From Lentisphaeria bacterium (GTDB taxonomy: Bacteria > Verrucomicrobiota > Lentisphaeria > Victivallales > UBA1829), in contig JAFTIQ010000067.1 in assembly GCA_017456805.1 (NCBI GenBank), positions 1 to 32,774 of the forward strand: DNA of 32,774 bases, read 5' to 3'. The position numbers and the translations under genes were made by a program. The notes beneath the pieces are model-generated. The model saw only the letters and a program-made list of their open reading frames with translations. It had not been told where the DNA came from and searched no databases. Of this stretch, positions 1-7,568 are shown piece after piece; the first letter of the stretch is position 1, and every line of letters begins with the position of its first letter.

Positions 1-213
1 ACGGGCGAAGGTGAAATCCTTTATGAGGGGGATTGTTTTCCGGTAGAAACTTTTTCCGGTAAAGGAAAAATTGAGGAGATAGAGGTTTCTTGTATTGAAC
101 CATATAGTCAAGTAATGTTTCATTTGGGATATGAATTTGACGAAAATGATGTACATGATGTGAAGTTATTGTGTAAGACATTTCATATCGAAATTCCAAA
201 TGAGTATAAGTAA
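1..213 (+). CDS. C-terminal fragment of an unrecognised protein (5' end outside window)
   Basis: An open frame runs from the first base of the window to a TAA stop and encodes the last 70 residues of a protein whose start lies outside. It ends with CKTFHIEIPNEYK. The fragment is acidic and shows no signal peptide, membrane segment or motif I recognise. Its base composition is about one third G+C by my count, clearly more AT-rich than the genes that follow, and it uses codons such as TTA, ATA and TGT that are scarce in the neighbours. This suggests a horizontally acquired or fast-evolving gene. It is followed directly by a degenerate tandem repeat. No function is assigned. That it is coding is likely because the frame stays open for its whole length, but one open frame of this size is not proof. 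Confidence 0.5.
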   Translation, partial: TGEGEILYEGDCFPVETFSGKGKIEEIEVSCIEPYSQVMFHLGYEFDENDVHDVKLLCKTFHIEIPNEYK

Positions 214-214
214 A

Positions 215-326
215 CCGGACAAGCACCGGACAAGTTCGACCCCACAAGTTGACACTACAAGCTGACCCCACAAGTTCACCCGACAAGTACCCGACAAGTA
301 CCCGACAAGTACCCGACAAGTTGCCG
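215..326. repeat. Degenerate short tandem repeat, core ACCCGACAAGT
   Basis: About nine consecutive units built on the core ACCCGACAAGT follow the stop codon of the leading gene. The later units (about 278-320) are perfect 11-base copies. The earlier ones are 11-14 bases long and diverged, keeping the CAAG core (CACAAGTT, TACAAGCT). It looks like an array growing by slippage at its distal end. I see no spacers, so it is not a CRISPR array. Confidence 0.8.
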
Positions 327-640
327 GGTTTGCTTTCGCATTTTATATCAATTACATGATCTTCAAACTGCGAACTTTTAACAGGCAAGTCTCGTGGACA
401 TCATTTCAAGAACAGTTCGCTGTGTTGACGTTAAACAGCGTTTGCATTGCTCCTTTGAACCTCGTCCTCTGCTCGATTTGAGCGTAATTTGATCTTGGGA
501 CGAGTTCCCGACCCTACAGAGAAAGAGAGAGAAAAACGGCCGGGAAAAGGCGAGAATAGCGAGCATAGGATTAGGGAGTTTCCCATACCCGGCGTTCTCT
601 GTTTTATGTAAGTGATTGATTGTGCGGGCGTAAAAGACAA
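327..640. other. Intergenic stretch without a recognisable gene
   Basis: Between the tandem repeat and the tmRNA terminator I see no convincing gene. Short minus-strand frames here have no good ribosome binding site, run into the tmRNA gene, and read as low-complexity Ser/Arg/Pro-rich protein, so I treat them as chance frames. The stretch 520-560 is purine-rich (GAGAAAGAGAGAG). Confidence 0.5.
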
Positions 641-677
641 AGAAAAACGGAACCAGGCTTTGACTTCCTGATTCCGT
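641..677 (-). terminator. Rho-independent terminator of ssrA
   Basis: On the minus strand an 11-pair stem (ACGGAATCAGG with CCTGGTTCCGT, one G-T wobble) with a 9-base loop is followed by TTTTTCTTTG. It begins 13 bases past the CCA end of the tmRNA, the usual place for its terminator. Confidence 0.85.
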
Positions 678-689
678 ACTTTTTACTAA

Positions 690-1044
690 TGGTGGAGACG
701 GCGGGAGTCGAACCCGCGTCCTGTGACAGCTTTCCGATGGCATCAACATGCTTTCTCCATCTTTAACGTTTTTTCGTCTCGCGGCGGAGCCAATGGATAG
801 GCGGCTTTGCGACTATACTGTCTGATTCTCGCTGATTTGACAACAGTCCGATCAAATCAGCCAGGACTCTGACGACGTCTCACTTCCCTTAGAGTCCGTC
901 AGGGAGGAGACGTCACTGCAACTTAGGCAGCGAGTGCGTACTCTTCGTTCGCTTGTATTTTTTGACAGAAGTTTAACGAGGCCAACTGTCATCCTCGGCA
1001 TGCAGCTGTCGGTCCACTTGTCCAGTCGAAACCATGACGTCCCC
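690..1044 (-). ncRNA. ssrA: Transfer-messenger RNA (tmRNA)
   Basis: This is the trans-translation RNA that, with SmpB, rescues stalled ribosomes and tags the unfinished protein for proteolysis. On the minus strand it begins GGGGACGTCATGGTTTCGAC, the conserved tmRNA 5' end, and ends with a T arm (GCGGG stem, TTCGACT loop, CCCGC stem) followed by CGTCTCCACCA. The 5' GGGGAC and 3' GTCTCC ends pair into the tRNA-like acceptor stem, and the CCA is encoded. The tag frame ends ANEEYALAA followed by TAA (codons at 923-952), matching the usual YALAA-type degradation tag. At 355 nt the length is normal for a one-piece tmRNA. The exact resume codon is uncertain: the alanine GCG at 950-952 is the simplest choice, but the frame is open further upstream (IQANEEYALAA). 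Confidence 0.95.
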
Positions 1045-1071
1045 AGCTGTTTTCAAATGAGCAACGGCAAT

Positions 1072-1099
1072 AATATATCATCTTATTTGAAAAACGCAA
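1072..1099 (-). promoter_or_regulatory. Probable sigma70-type promoter of ssrA
   Basis: Minus strand: -35 TTGCGT (1094-1099), 16-base spacer, -10 TATATT (1072-1077). Transcription would begin about 20 bases upstream of the mature 5' end, consistent with RNase P trimming of a precursor. Confidence 0.5.
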
Positions 1100-1141
1100 T
1101 CCGCTTTTTCCGTTTTTTTTTATCTTTTTTTGGATTTCATC

Positions 1142-3322
1142 TCACACAGAAACGGTGTAAACCTTTTCAACGGGCCCCTGCAGGATTTCTTCCGGGCAGC
1201 CAAGCAGAATACACCGGCAGGAAACTGTTCCTGTCAATGCAATCAGACATTTTACTGTATGTTCGTCTGTCCTTTCCCATTCGACACGGATCATGCCCCT
1301 GCCCGGGATTTCATGATAACATTTGAAGTCGTTCAAGCCGGAGACGAAACAGGGCTGGATCGAAAATTCACCTTTTTCCGGACGGAGTCCGCCGAGATAC
1401 ATGAAGAACCATGCAACGAGATCGCCGTGCATGATATGATTTCGTGACCACAAGCCGCTCCAGGTTTCCCACAGGGTGGTTGCGCCGATCATTACCCAAT
1501 GACCAAACCCCGGATATTCAGGCTGTGTCAGAAGTTTATAAGCTTCGTCCACATAGCCATACCAGCTGAGGGCATGATGAATAACTTTGGACCCGATATT
1601 GCCATAGTCAACTTTATAATCATTTGCGCGGACTTTTTCCGCAAGGTTCGCGGCGATCAGTTTGCCTTCTTCCTTCGTGAAAATATCAGTAAAGAGGGAA
1701 TATCCGAGGGTTGTCCAGGCATCATCACCGACGACACCGCCGCCATGATAGAACTTTTTCCGGAAGGCGTCCCGCATAGCATCTTTCTGAGCGGTATAAA
1801 ATACGGCATCTTCTTTTTTTCCAAGATGTTCTGCAAATTTCACCATAAGCATCAACATCAGATAATGCCCGAAGGTTGCCATGAAGACCTTACCAGCCAT
1901 TCTGAAATGTTCCACCGGACACCAGTCGCCAATGCTGTCATAGTTCAAACCGTCGTCGCGAAGTTTCTGACGGCAATAATCCAGATGAAGAGCCATATTA
2001 TCATAATAGCGATGGATCAGTTCATCATTGCCAGTGAATTGATAGACCTGATAGGGAACCCAGAAGAGAGTTACACAGGGAACACAGGGCCAATGGAATC
2101 CCCAGCTTCCGTTGGGGGCCGCAGCAGGGATTTGACCGTTGGTCCGCTGAGTTCCCACCAATGCATCCAGATAATGAGCATAGTCATCTGCGATATCATA
2201 CAGGAACAGTCCGACCTCCGAACCGCGGTTCAAGTCACCGTGCCATCCGGCTTTTTCCCGATGCGGACAATCCGTCGGAATCCCGACATAATTGGAATCG
2301 AAGCTCCGTTTTGTCAGTTCAAAAAGTTTGTTGAGGATATAATCGCTGGAACTGTAAGCACCGATCTGGGGATAGGAATTGTGCACCACGCACGCCTGGA
2401 TCTTTTCGATTTTGATTTCCGGATGTTCTGCACGCATACGGATATAACGGAATCCAAACCAGGTGAAATGAGTCCGGACATTTTCCAATCTGCCGGAATC
2501 ATCTACGGTGAATCGCTGCTCCTGAAAAACGGGGGCATCCAAACCGTAATGGTTGATATATTCCCGGTCCACGTCACCGATATCATTGACCATTTCCCCG
2601 TATTCCAGGTAGATCGTAGTTCCCGGAGGTGCAGAGAAGGTGACTTCGCACCAGCCGGCGATATTCACTCCGAAATCGTAGATCCGGCGTCCGAATGTAA
2701 AGACTTTCAAACCGACCGGATCAATTTTCTGAATCACTTTGCAAGGGTGTCCCTGAGCCGGAACGATTTTTCCTCCCGGCGGACTGCAAAAGACCGCGTT
2801 CGCCCATTTAGAATCATTGAAGTCAGGTTCATGAACCCCAAATGGCTCCTGGTTTGCATCAAAGAACTCTCCATTCCGGTAACTGTTATAGACGATTCCG
2901 GAGGAATGAACCTTCCAGGAGTCATCGGTTTTGACAGAAATCTTTCCATCGAAGGCAAGATATGCCATAAAGCGGGGAAAATCCCGGAAAGTCGCCTGAT
3001 CCATTTTCCAATGGTCTTTTTCAAAGTAATTATAAAAACCGTTGCCGACATGAAAGACGATGACATTTTTCCCTTTTTTGAGCAAAGACCGCACCGGATA
3101 AACCATATATTCCACCCGGTAATCATACTGAGTCGGAGCCGGAGTAAGGACGTAATCACTGACAGGTTCCCCGTTGATCATTACTTCATATACGCCCCCG
3201 GCGGCGCAAAACAGTTCAGCTTTTTCCGGAATCTCTTCCAGTTCAAAAACTTTCCGGTAATAATATGCCTTTTCCTGAGCTGTCGTTTTGATATTGATCC
3301 ATTTTGCTGCGTAAATATCCAT
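1142..3322 (-). CDS. Alpha-L-rhamnosidase, GH78-like
   Basis: The 726-residue product is predicted to release terminal alpha-L-rhamnose from plant or microbial glycans. The N-terminal third (about 15-180) resembles the beta-sandwich of bacterial rhamnosidases, including GVYEVMINGEPVSDYVLTPA. The middle and C-terminal part is an alpha/alpha-barrel region with the family signature DCPHREKAGWHGD (351-363), which carries the acidic residues used in catalysis in this family. There is no signal peptide or lipobox, so it probably acts in the cytoplasm on imported oligosaccharides. It is somewhat shorter than many GH78 enzymes. The ATG start is preceded by GGGAG about 9 bases upstream. It sits alone between the channel gene and ssrA on the same strand. 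Rhamnosidase family is secure, substrate is not. Confidence 0.88.
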   Translation of the reverse strand: MDIYAAKWINIKTTAQEKAYYYRKVFELEEIPEKAELFCAAGGVYEVMINGEPVSDYVLTPAPTQYDYRVEYMVYPVRSLLKKGKNVIVFHVGNGFYNYFEKDHWKMDQATFRDFPRFMAYLAFDGKISVKTDDSWKVHSSGIVYNSYRNGEFFDANQEPFGVHEPDFNDSKWANAVFCSPPGGKIVPAQGHPCKVIQKIDPVGLKVFTFGRRIYDFGVNIAGWCEVTFSAPPGTTIYLEYGEMVNDIGDVDREYINHYGLDAPVFQEQRFTVDDSGRLENVRTHFTWFGFRYIRMRAEHPEIKIEKIQACVVHNSYPQIGAYSSSDYILNKLFELTKRSFDSNYVGIPTDCPHREKAGWHGDLNRGSEVGLFLYDIADDYAHYLDALVGTQRTNGQIPAAAPNGSWGFHWPCVPCVTLFWVPYQVYQFTGNDELIHRYYDNMALHLDYCRQKLRDDGLNYDSIGDWCPVEHFRMAGKVFMATFGHYLMLMLMVKFAEHLGKKEDAVFYTAQKDAMRDAFRKKFYHGGGVVGDDAWTTLGYSLFTDIFTKEEGKLIAANLAEKVRANDYKVDYGNIGSKVIHHALSWYGYVDEAYKLLTQPEYPGFGHWVMIGATTLWETWSGLWSRNHIMHGDLVAWFFMYLGGLRPEKGEFSIQPCFVSGLNDFKCYHEIPGRGMIRVEWERTDEHTVKCLIALTGTVSCRCILLGCPEEILQGPVEKVYTVSV

Positions 3323-3421
3323 TCTCTGCTCCCTTTTTCAATCTTTATCGAATTTGCAAGAAATCTGCTGATAAGATATCACTTTGACCGTGAAAAAGCA
3401 ATTCAATTTTTTATTTTTTAC

Positions 3422-3458
3422 AAAAAAATACCGGGAATCCTGCTGAGAGGAACCCCGG
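3422..3458 (-). terminator. Rho-independent terminator after the sodium channel gene
   Basis: Minus strand: CCGGGGTTCC pairs with GGATTCCCGG (one mismatch, one wobble) around an 8-base loop and is followed by TATTTTTTTG. It starts 26 bases after the channel stop codon. Confidence 0.8.
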
Positions 3459-3484
3459 CTGTTTATGCACTGAATCGTACAAGG

Positions 3485-4339
3485 TTATTTCTGATTCTGC
3501 TCTTCCCGCAAGGATTTGACTTCTGCGCGGAGCTGACGGATCTCTGAAATCAGTGTCTGAAGATCAGCATCAGATTCCGTTTTTTCTTCACCGGGAGTGT
3601 CATCCTTATGCTCTTTTGCATCTTTCACATCGGAAATCGTAGAAACCATGATCCCGATAAACAGGTTCATGATCGTATAAGTCACACAAACAATGAACGG
3701 AACAAAGAGCAGCCATGCATAGGGGAATTTTTCCATGACAGGTCTCACGATCCCCATGGACCAGCTTTCCAATGTCATAATCTGGAAAAGAGAATACATG
3801 GATTTTCCAATGCTGCCGAACCAATCGGGGAACGCGCCTCCGAAAAGATTTGTTGCCACCACACTGCAAATATAGAAAAAGATGACCAGCAGAAGACAGA
3901 TCCAGCCGATACTGGGAATCGAACACAACAGCGATTCGGTAATGATTTTCAATCTGGGGATCCGGTACATCAGACGGAAGGTTCGGAAAATTCGGAATAC
4001 CCGCAGGACGGAAAAGACACCGTTTCCGGGGACAAGCGAGACGATCACAATCAGGAAGTCAAAGCAATTCCAGCCGCCTTTGAAGAATTTGAGTCCATCC
4101 GCAATTAATTTCAACGCGACTTCCACAGCAAAGATCCAGACAAATGCCATATCCAGCACTCTGCCCCATCCCCCGGCAAACTGATGCCACCAGGAGGCCG
4201 TTTCCAATCCAAGCTGCACGGAATTCAGCACAATACAGATCACAATAAAGGTCTGAACAGGATTACTGTAAATAAAGGCACTGATCGCATGACGGATTCC
4301 GGCAAGAAGACCTGTCGGCTTTTCGGTTTCATTTTTCAT
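3485..4339 (-). CDS. Bacterial voltage-gated sodium channel (NaChBac/NavAb family)
   Basis: This 284-residue inner-membrane protein is a single-domain, six-helix channel that would assemble as a tetramer. S4 carries gating arginines every third residue (R113, R116, R119, R122, then R126 and R129). S3 contains FDFLIVIVSLVP. The pore loop has TLESWSM at 189-195, the sodium-selective filter known from NavAb, followed by S6 (about 206-233). The C-terminus (about 255-284) is hydrophilic and heptad-like, fitting the coiled-coil tetramerisation helix of the family. I chose ATG at 4337-4339 because AGGGG lies 8 bases upstream. An in-frame GTG three codons earlier overlaps that site. The gene ends in its own terminator and has no obvious functional partner beside it. 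Confidence 0.92.
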   Translation of the reverse strand: MKNETEKPTGLLAGIRHAISAFIYSNPVQTFIVICIVLNSVQLGLETASWWHQFAGGWGRVLDMAFVWIFAVEVALKLIADGLKFFKGGWNCFDFLIVIVSLVPGNGVFSVLRVFRIFRTFRLMYRIPRLKIITESLLCSIPSIGWICLLLVIFFYICSVVATNLFGGAFPDWFGSIGKSMYSLFQIMTLESWSMGIVRPVMEKFPYAWLLFVPFIVCVTYTIMNLFIGIMVSTISDVKDAKEHKDDTPGEEKTESDADLQTLISEIRQLRAEVKSLREEQNQK

Positions 4340-4654
4340 AAAATACACCCCTGAAATAGAAACGCTGTTTGGTTTCTTTCATTATTATATATAATAAAGA
4401 CTATCTGATTAATTTATCATAGTTTCTCAATTTTTCAAGCCGCTTTATTTTATAAACTGTATTTTTCATCGCAGAAAAGGTGTTTTGAAGATCTGAAATA
4501 CAGAAAAAATTCTCCGGATGGCTTGCAAATTTTCATTCAGAAGATATATTTCTTCTCAGGATCGGATGCAGTCATTTCAACTAATAAACAGCTGACAAAT
4601 AACGCATCTGTCTTTTCAAAATAATCATGAAAATCCGGAAAGGTTAAGAGGATC
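4340..4654. other. Divergent intergenic region between channel and lipoprotein genes
   Basis: The region holds the promoters of two divergent genes. A perfect 16-base palindrome, TTATTATATATAATAA (4382-4397), lies 43 bases upstream of the channel start and overlaps any likely -10 box there. No small gene or RNA is evident. The rest is AT-rich. Confidence 0.45.
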
Positions 4655-6493
4655 ATGAAAAAAACTTCCCTTTTACTGTTAGCCGGCAGCACGCTTCTGC
4701 TTGCCGGATGCAGTTCTCTGAAACAACAATCCACCTCTGATGTGCTTCCGGCGCAAACCCAAAATATCAGAAAATCTATCGCGGCACCATTTCTTGACGG
4801 AGAGATGAAACTGGATGGGGTACTGGATGAAAAAAATTGGAAAAAAGCCGGATTCTTCGATGATTTTGTCGTATTCCGGAAAAAGAAAATGCCGGATTGC
4901 AAAACCGAAGTGCGGGTGTTTCATGACAGGGAATATCTTTATATCGGGGTGAAATGCTATGAAAAGCGCGCCAATGTCAAACCCGTTAATGGCAGCGAAT
5001 CTGTTTGGAGGGGAGACTGTTTCGAACTGTTTCTCGGCAACATGGATCCGGTTCCGAATCTGCATCAATTCTGCTGGGGTCCCGGCACAGCACGTTTCGG
5101 AGCCAATTCCTCCTGGGAACATAAAAGTATGATCTTCGATGAATACTGGACGACAGAAACACGGATCAAGCTCTCTTTCCTGAAACCCATGATCAATCAT
5201 TCAGCACTCAGTTTTCATTTTGCACGGCTGATCCATAAGTATAAGACCTATGTAACCTGGCAATATGTCGGCAATGATTTTCAGAATATCCCCGGCTATG
5301 CTGAACTGATCCTCGGTTCCTACAACCGGGCGGCGGAACTCAAATTTTTCCACTACGCCGAAAAAGATTTATCCCGCGCAGAATATGAAAAACTCAATGC
5401 GGCATTGACTGTTCCCCCTGAAAAAATCGAATATGGTCCCTGGCTTTTCGGAGCTTCTGAAACAGAAATGAACATCGGCTGGTTTAATCATGGCAGAACC
5501 GGAGCTTATCTGGAATACAGAAAAAAAGGAACAGAAAAATTCACCCGTGTTTACTCCGGATTCCGGAACAATAACTGGAACAAAGATCAGCAGCTCCATA
5601 AAGTTCAGCTGAAAGCATTGGAAAAAGGAACCACATACGAATACCGGATCGTGAACACAGTCAGTGTATATTCGCCTTCCGTTGTTTATCCGGCAGACGG
5701 TTCTTTTTATACCTTCACAACTCACGGGAAAAAGGATCTGACGATTGCAGTTTTCACGGATGTCCACAACAACGGGTTGAATATGAGACCTCTTCTTGAT
5801 AATCCGAAACTCATGAACTCCTGCGATATCCTTGTCAATGTGGGAGATATGCTTTCTAACAGTACCGGGGTCCGTTCCATCCTCAACGGATATCTTGCAG
5901 ATCAGATCACCTTTGCAAGCAAAAAGCCGATCCTGAATTTCCGCGGAAATCATGAAGAAGTCGGCTGTTCTCCCGGAACATTCTTCGATGTCTTCGGAAC
6001 ACCGGATTTCAAAGGGTATTCTCTCAACCGGTTCGGCGATGTCTGCATCATCGGGCTGGATATTTCCGCCCCGGATCAGAGAGAATGGCTGAAAAAAGCG
6101 ATTCTGACCCCGGATTTTCAGACGGCAAAACACAGAATACTCTTCGCACATTATCCGCCGACAGGACGGAATTCCCATCATTCCCGGGCTATCATGAAAG
6201 TGCTTGATGGGATCTTCACCGGAAAGAATCCGGCAGCAACAATTGATTTGATGGTCTCCGGACATTTACACAGAGGGATTTTCACAGCAAAAAATTCCGG
6301 AAAATCAGTTCCTGTTGTTCCCGGCAGAAGAATCTTCAAGGGAGAAATCGTTCCCTTTGATTTCTATGTTCACACCACCATCTCCGGAAATCCGGATAAC
6401 AGAATGGCGCTCATCGAAGCAAAAGGAGATTCTCTGACCATCAAGCTGATCCGCGTTGATGGATCCGTTTTCAAGGAATTCAAGATCAAATAA
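4655..6493 (+). CDS. Lipoprotein metallophosphoesterase with CBM9-like and Fn3-like N-terminal domains
   Basis: The 612-residue product begins with a lipoprotein signal (MKKTSLLLLA) and a lipobox L16-A17-G18-C19, so it is probably anchored in a membrane facing outward. Residues 45-222 look like a CBM9-type sugar-binding or dockerin-like beta domain (LDGVLDEKNWKKA, then EYLYIGVKCYE). Residues about 265-355 resemble the fibronectin-like N-domain of purple acid phosphatases. Residues 360-600 are a calcineurin-type metallophosphoesterase with all metal-ligand blocks visible: D369-x-H371, GD 397-398, GNHE 431-434, H499 and GHLH 536-539. It would hydrolyse a phosphoester outside the cytoplasm, perhaps on a glycan or glycan-derived substrate; the substrate is unknown. 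AAGAGG lies just before ATG. It converges on the LacI operon and shares a terminator with it. Confidence 0.85.
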   Translation: MKKTSLLLLAGSTLLLAGCSSLKQQSTSDVLPAQTQNIRKSIAAPFLDGEMKLDGVLDEKNWKKAGFFDDFVVFRKKKMPDCKTEVRVFHDREYLYIGVKCYEKRANVKPVNGSESVWRGDCFELFLGNMDPVPNLHQFCWGPGTARFGANSSWEHKSMIFDEYWTTETRIKLSFLKPMINHSALSFHFARLIHKYKTYVTWQYVGNDFQNIPGYAELILGSYNRAAELKFFHYAEKDLSRAEYEKLNAALTVPPEKIEYGPWLFGASETEMNIGWFNHGRTGAYLEYRKKGTEKFTRVYSGFRNNNWNKDQQLHKVQLKALEKGTTYEYRIVNTVSVYSPSVVYPADGSFYTFTTHGKKDLTIAVFTDVHNNGLNMRPLLDNPKLMNSCDILVNVGDMLSNSTGVRSILNGYLADQITFASKKPILNFRGNHEEVGCSPGTFFDVFGTPDFKGYSLNRFGDVCIIGLDISAPDQREWLKKAILTPDFQTAKHRILFAHYPPTGRNSHHSRAIMKVLDGIFTGKNPAATIDLMVSGHLHRGIFTAKNSGKSVPVVPGRRIFKGEIVPFDFYVHTTISGNPDNRMALIEAKGDSLTIKLIRVDGSVFKEFKIK

Positions 6494-6513
6494 TCTCTCC
6501 GGATAAAAAGAGC

Positions 6514-6549
6514 AAAAAAAATCCAGCTGTTGAAGGCTGGATTTTTTTG
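6514..6549. terminator. Bidirectional Rho-independent terminator
   Basis: The stem ATCCAGC (6521-6527) with GCTGGAT (6536-6542) has an 8-base loop and is flanked by a run of A on the left and a run of T on the right. It therefore ends transcription of the metallophosphoesterase gene (plus) and of the four-gene operon (minus). Confidence 0.88.
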
Positions 6550-6568
6550 TTTCGACAGGAATTCCGGA

Positions 6569-7567
6569 TCAACCGAAAATCGTTTTGATGATAGCTGGAT
6601 CTTTGCCGATCATCTCCAGATAACGGGAAAGAAGCCGTCTGGAAGAACCCCATTCTGAGTTGGGGCTCATACAGGAAAAATAATCATAGGTGATAATCTT
6701 TTTCACCAGAGAAGATGCCTGCGACAGTTTCATGTAGAGAGTCCGGTAATCGATCTGACGGTAAACGCCGGAAGGTTCCCCATGTCCGGGGAACGGTCTC
6801 TGGAACGTTTCAATGTTTGTCCAAAGTTCCACTCCGCAGCGGGAGAAGAGATCCTGAGCCTTCAGATACCATTCAGTCAGACCGTTATCCAGGATTTCGC
6901 CAAGTTCGCAAGCGGGGATGGCAATGGTATCCTGCGGAGCGCAGTAATCCAGCTTCCCTGCGATCTTTTCATAGAAATATCTGCCGTAAATATCCATCCA
7001 CTGATCCGGGGTGTAATGGGAACTCATATTACCGGTCACACCATAAAAACTGGGAGACATGAATGTCTTTTTCTCCGGAAAGTTTTTCTTCATATAATCC
7101 AGAACTTCTGTGCAGATATCCAGAAAATTGAAGTGCCAGGGCAATGCTTCCAGAGAAAGATACAATCCTTTGAAACAGGGATGATCCGCATATTTTGCAA
7201 CGGTACGGTCATAATAACGCTTGGTATCATCGACCTCTTTTTTCCAGTCGCCCAGATGCAGGTTGGTGATACTCACCGGGCCGCCGAGATAAAGATCCAT
7301 GCCGTATTTATCTGCAAGACGGAATGTCATATCCAGCAGGCAGTCATCTTCTTCCCAAGTTGTAGAACGGGGATCTTCGGCGGACATTTTCTGTCCGCCC
7401 AGCTCAAATTCCGTCCGGATCACAAACAGATGATCCATGCCGATCGCTTTCAGAAATTGAAAATCTTTTTCCCAATCTTCCAGCCCATTATTTGTGATCC
7501 CGGTATCAGGGATCAGCATATTGATGAATGTGCCGGTGATCGGCATGATTGTTTGATTTTTCAGCAT
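6569..7567 (-). CDS. DUF4434-like TIM-barrel glycan-associated protein
   Basis: The 332-residue product starts ITGTFINMLIPD and continues DWEKDFQFLKAIGMDHLFVIRTE, a pattern seen in the DUF4434 group of TIM-barrel proteins associated with polysaccharide degradation. Acidic residues that could be catalytic lie in LYLSLEALPW and in ELWTNIETF. There is no signal peptide, unlike its upstream partner, so it may be cytoplasmic. Its ATG follows the stop of the preceding gene by one base and the ribosome site GGAG lies inside that gene, so translation is coupled. It is the last gene of the LacI operon and ends at a bidirectional terminator. Glycoside hydrolase activity is inferred from fold and context only. 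Confidence 0.65.
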   Translation of the reverse strand: MLKNQTIMPITGTFINMLIPDTGITNNGLEDWEKDFQFLKAIGMDHLFVIRTEFELGGQKMSAEDPRSTTWEEDDCLLDMTFRLADKYGMDLYLGGPVSITNLHLGDWKKEVDDTKRYYDRTVAKYADHPCFKGLYLSLEALPWHFNFLDICTEVLDYMKKNFPEKKTFMSPSFYGVTGNMSSHYTPDQWMDIYGRYFYEKIAGKLDYCAPQDTIAIPACELGEILDNGLTEWYLKAQDLFSRCGVELWTNIETFQRPFPGHGEPSGVYRQIDYRTLYMKLSQASSLVKKIITYDYFSCMSPNSEWGSSRRLLSRYLEMIGKDPAIIKTIFG

Positions 7568-7568
7568 A

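Noticed and set aside
215..326. CRISPR array
   Set aside because: Units are 11-14 bases with no unique spacers and no cas genes nearby.
378..749. 123-residue minus-strand frame
   Set aside because: It begins inside the tmRNA, crosses its terminator and has no ribosome site.
1499..3547. 682-residue open frame antisense to the rhamnosidase gene
   Set aside because: The sense gene has a clear family, ribosome site and motifs. The antisense product is low in recognisable motifs and its openness follows from sense codon bias.
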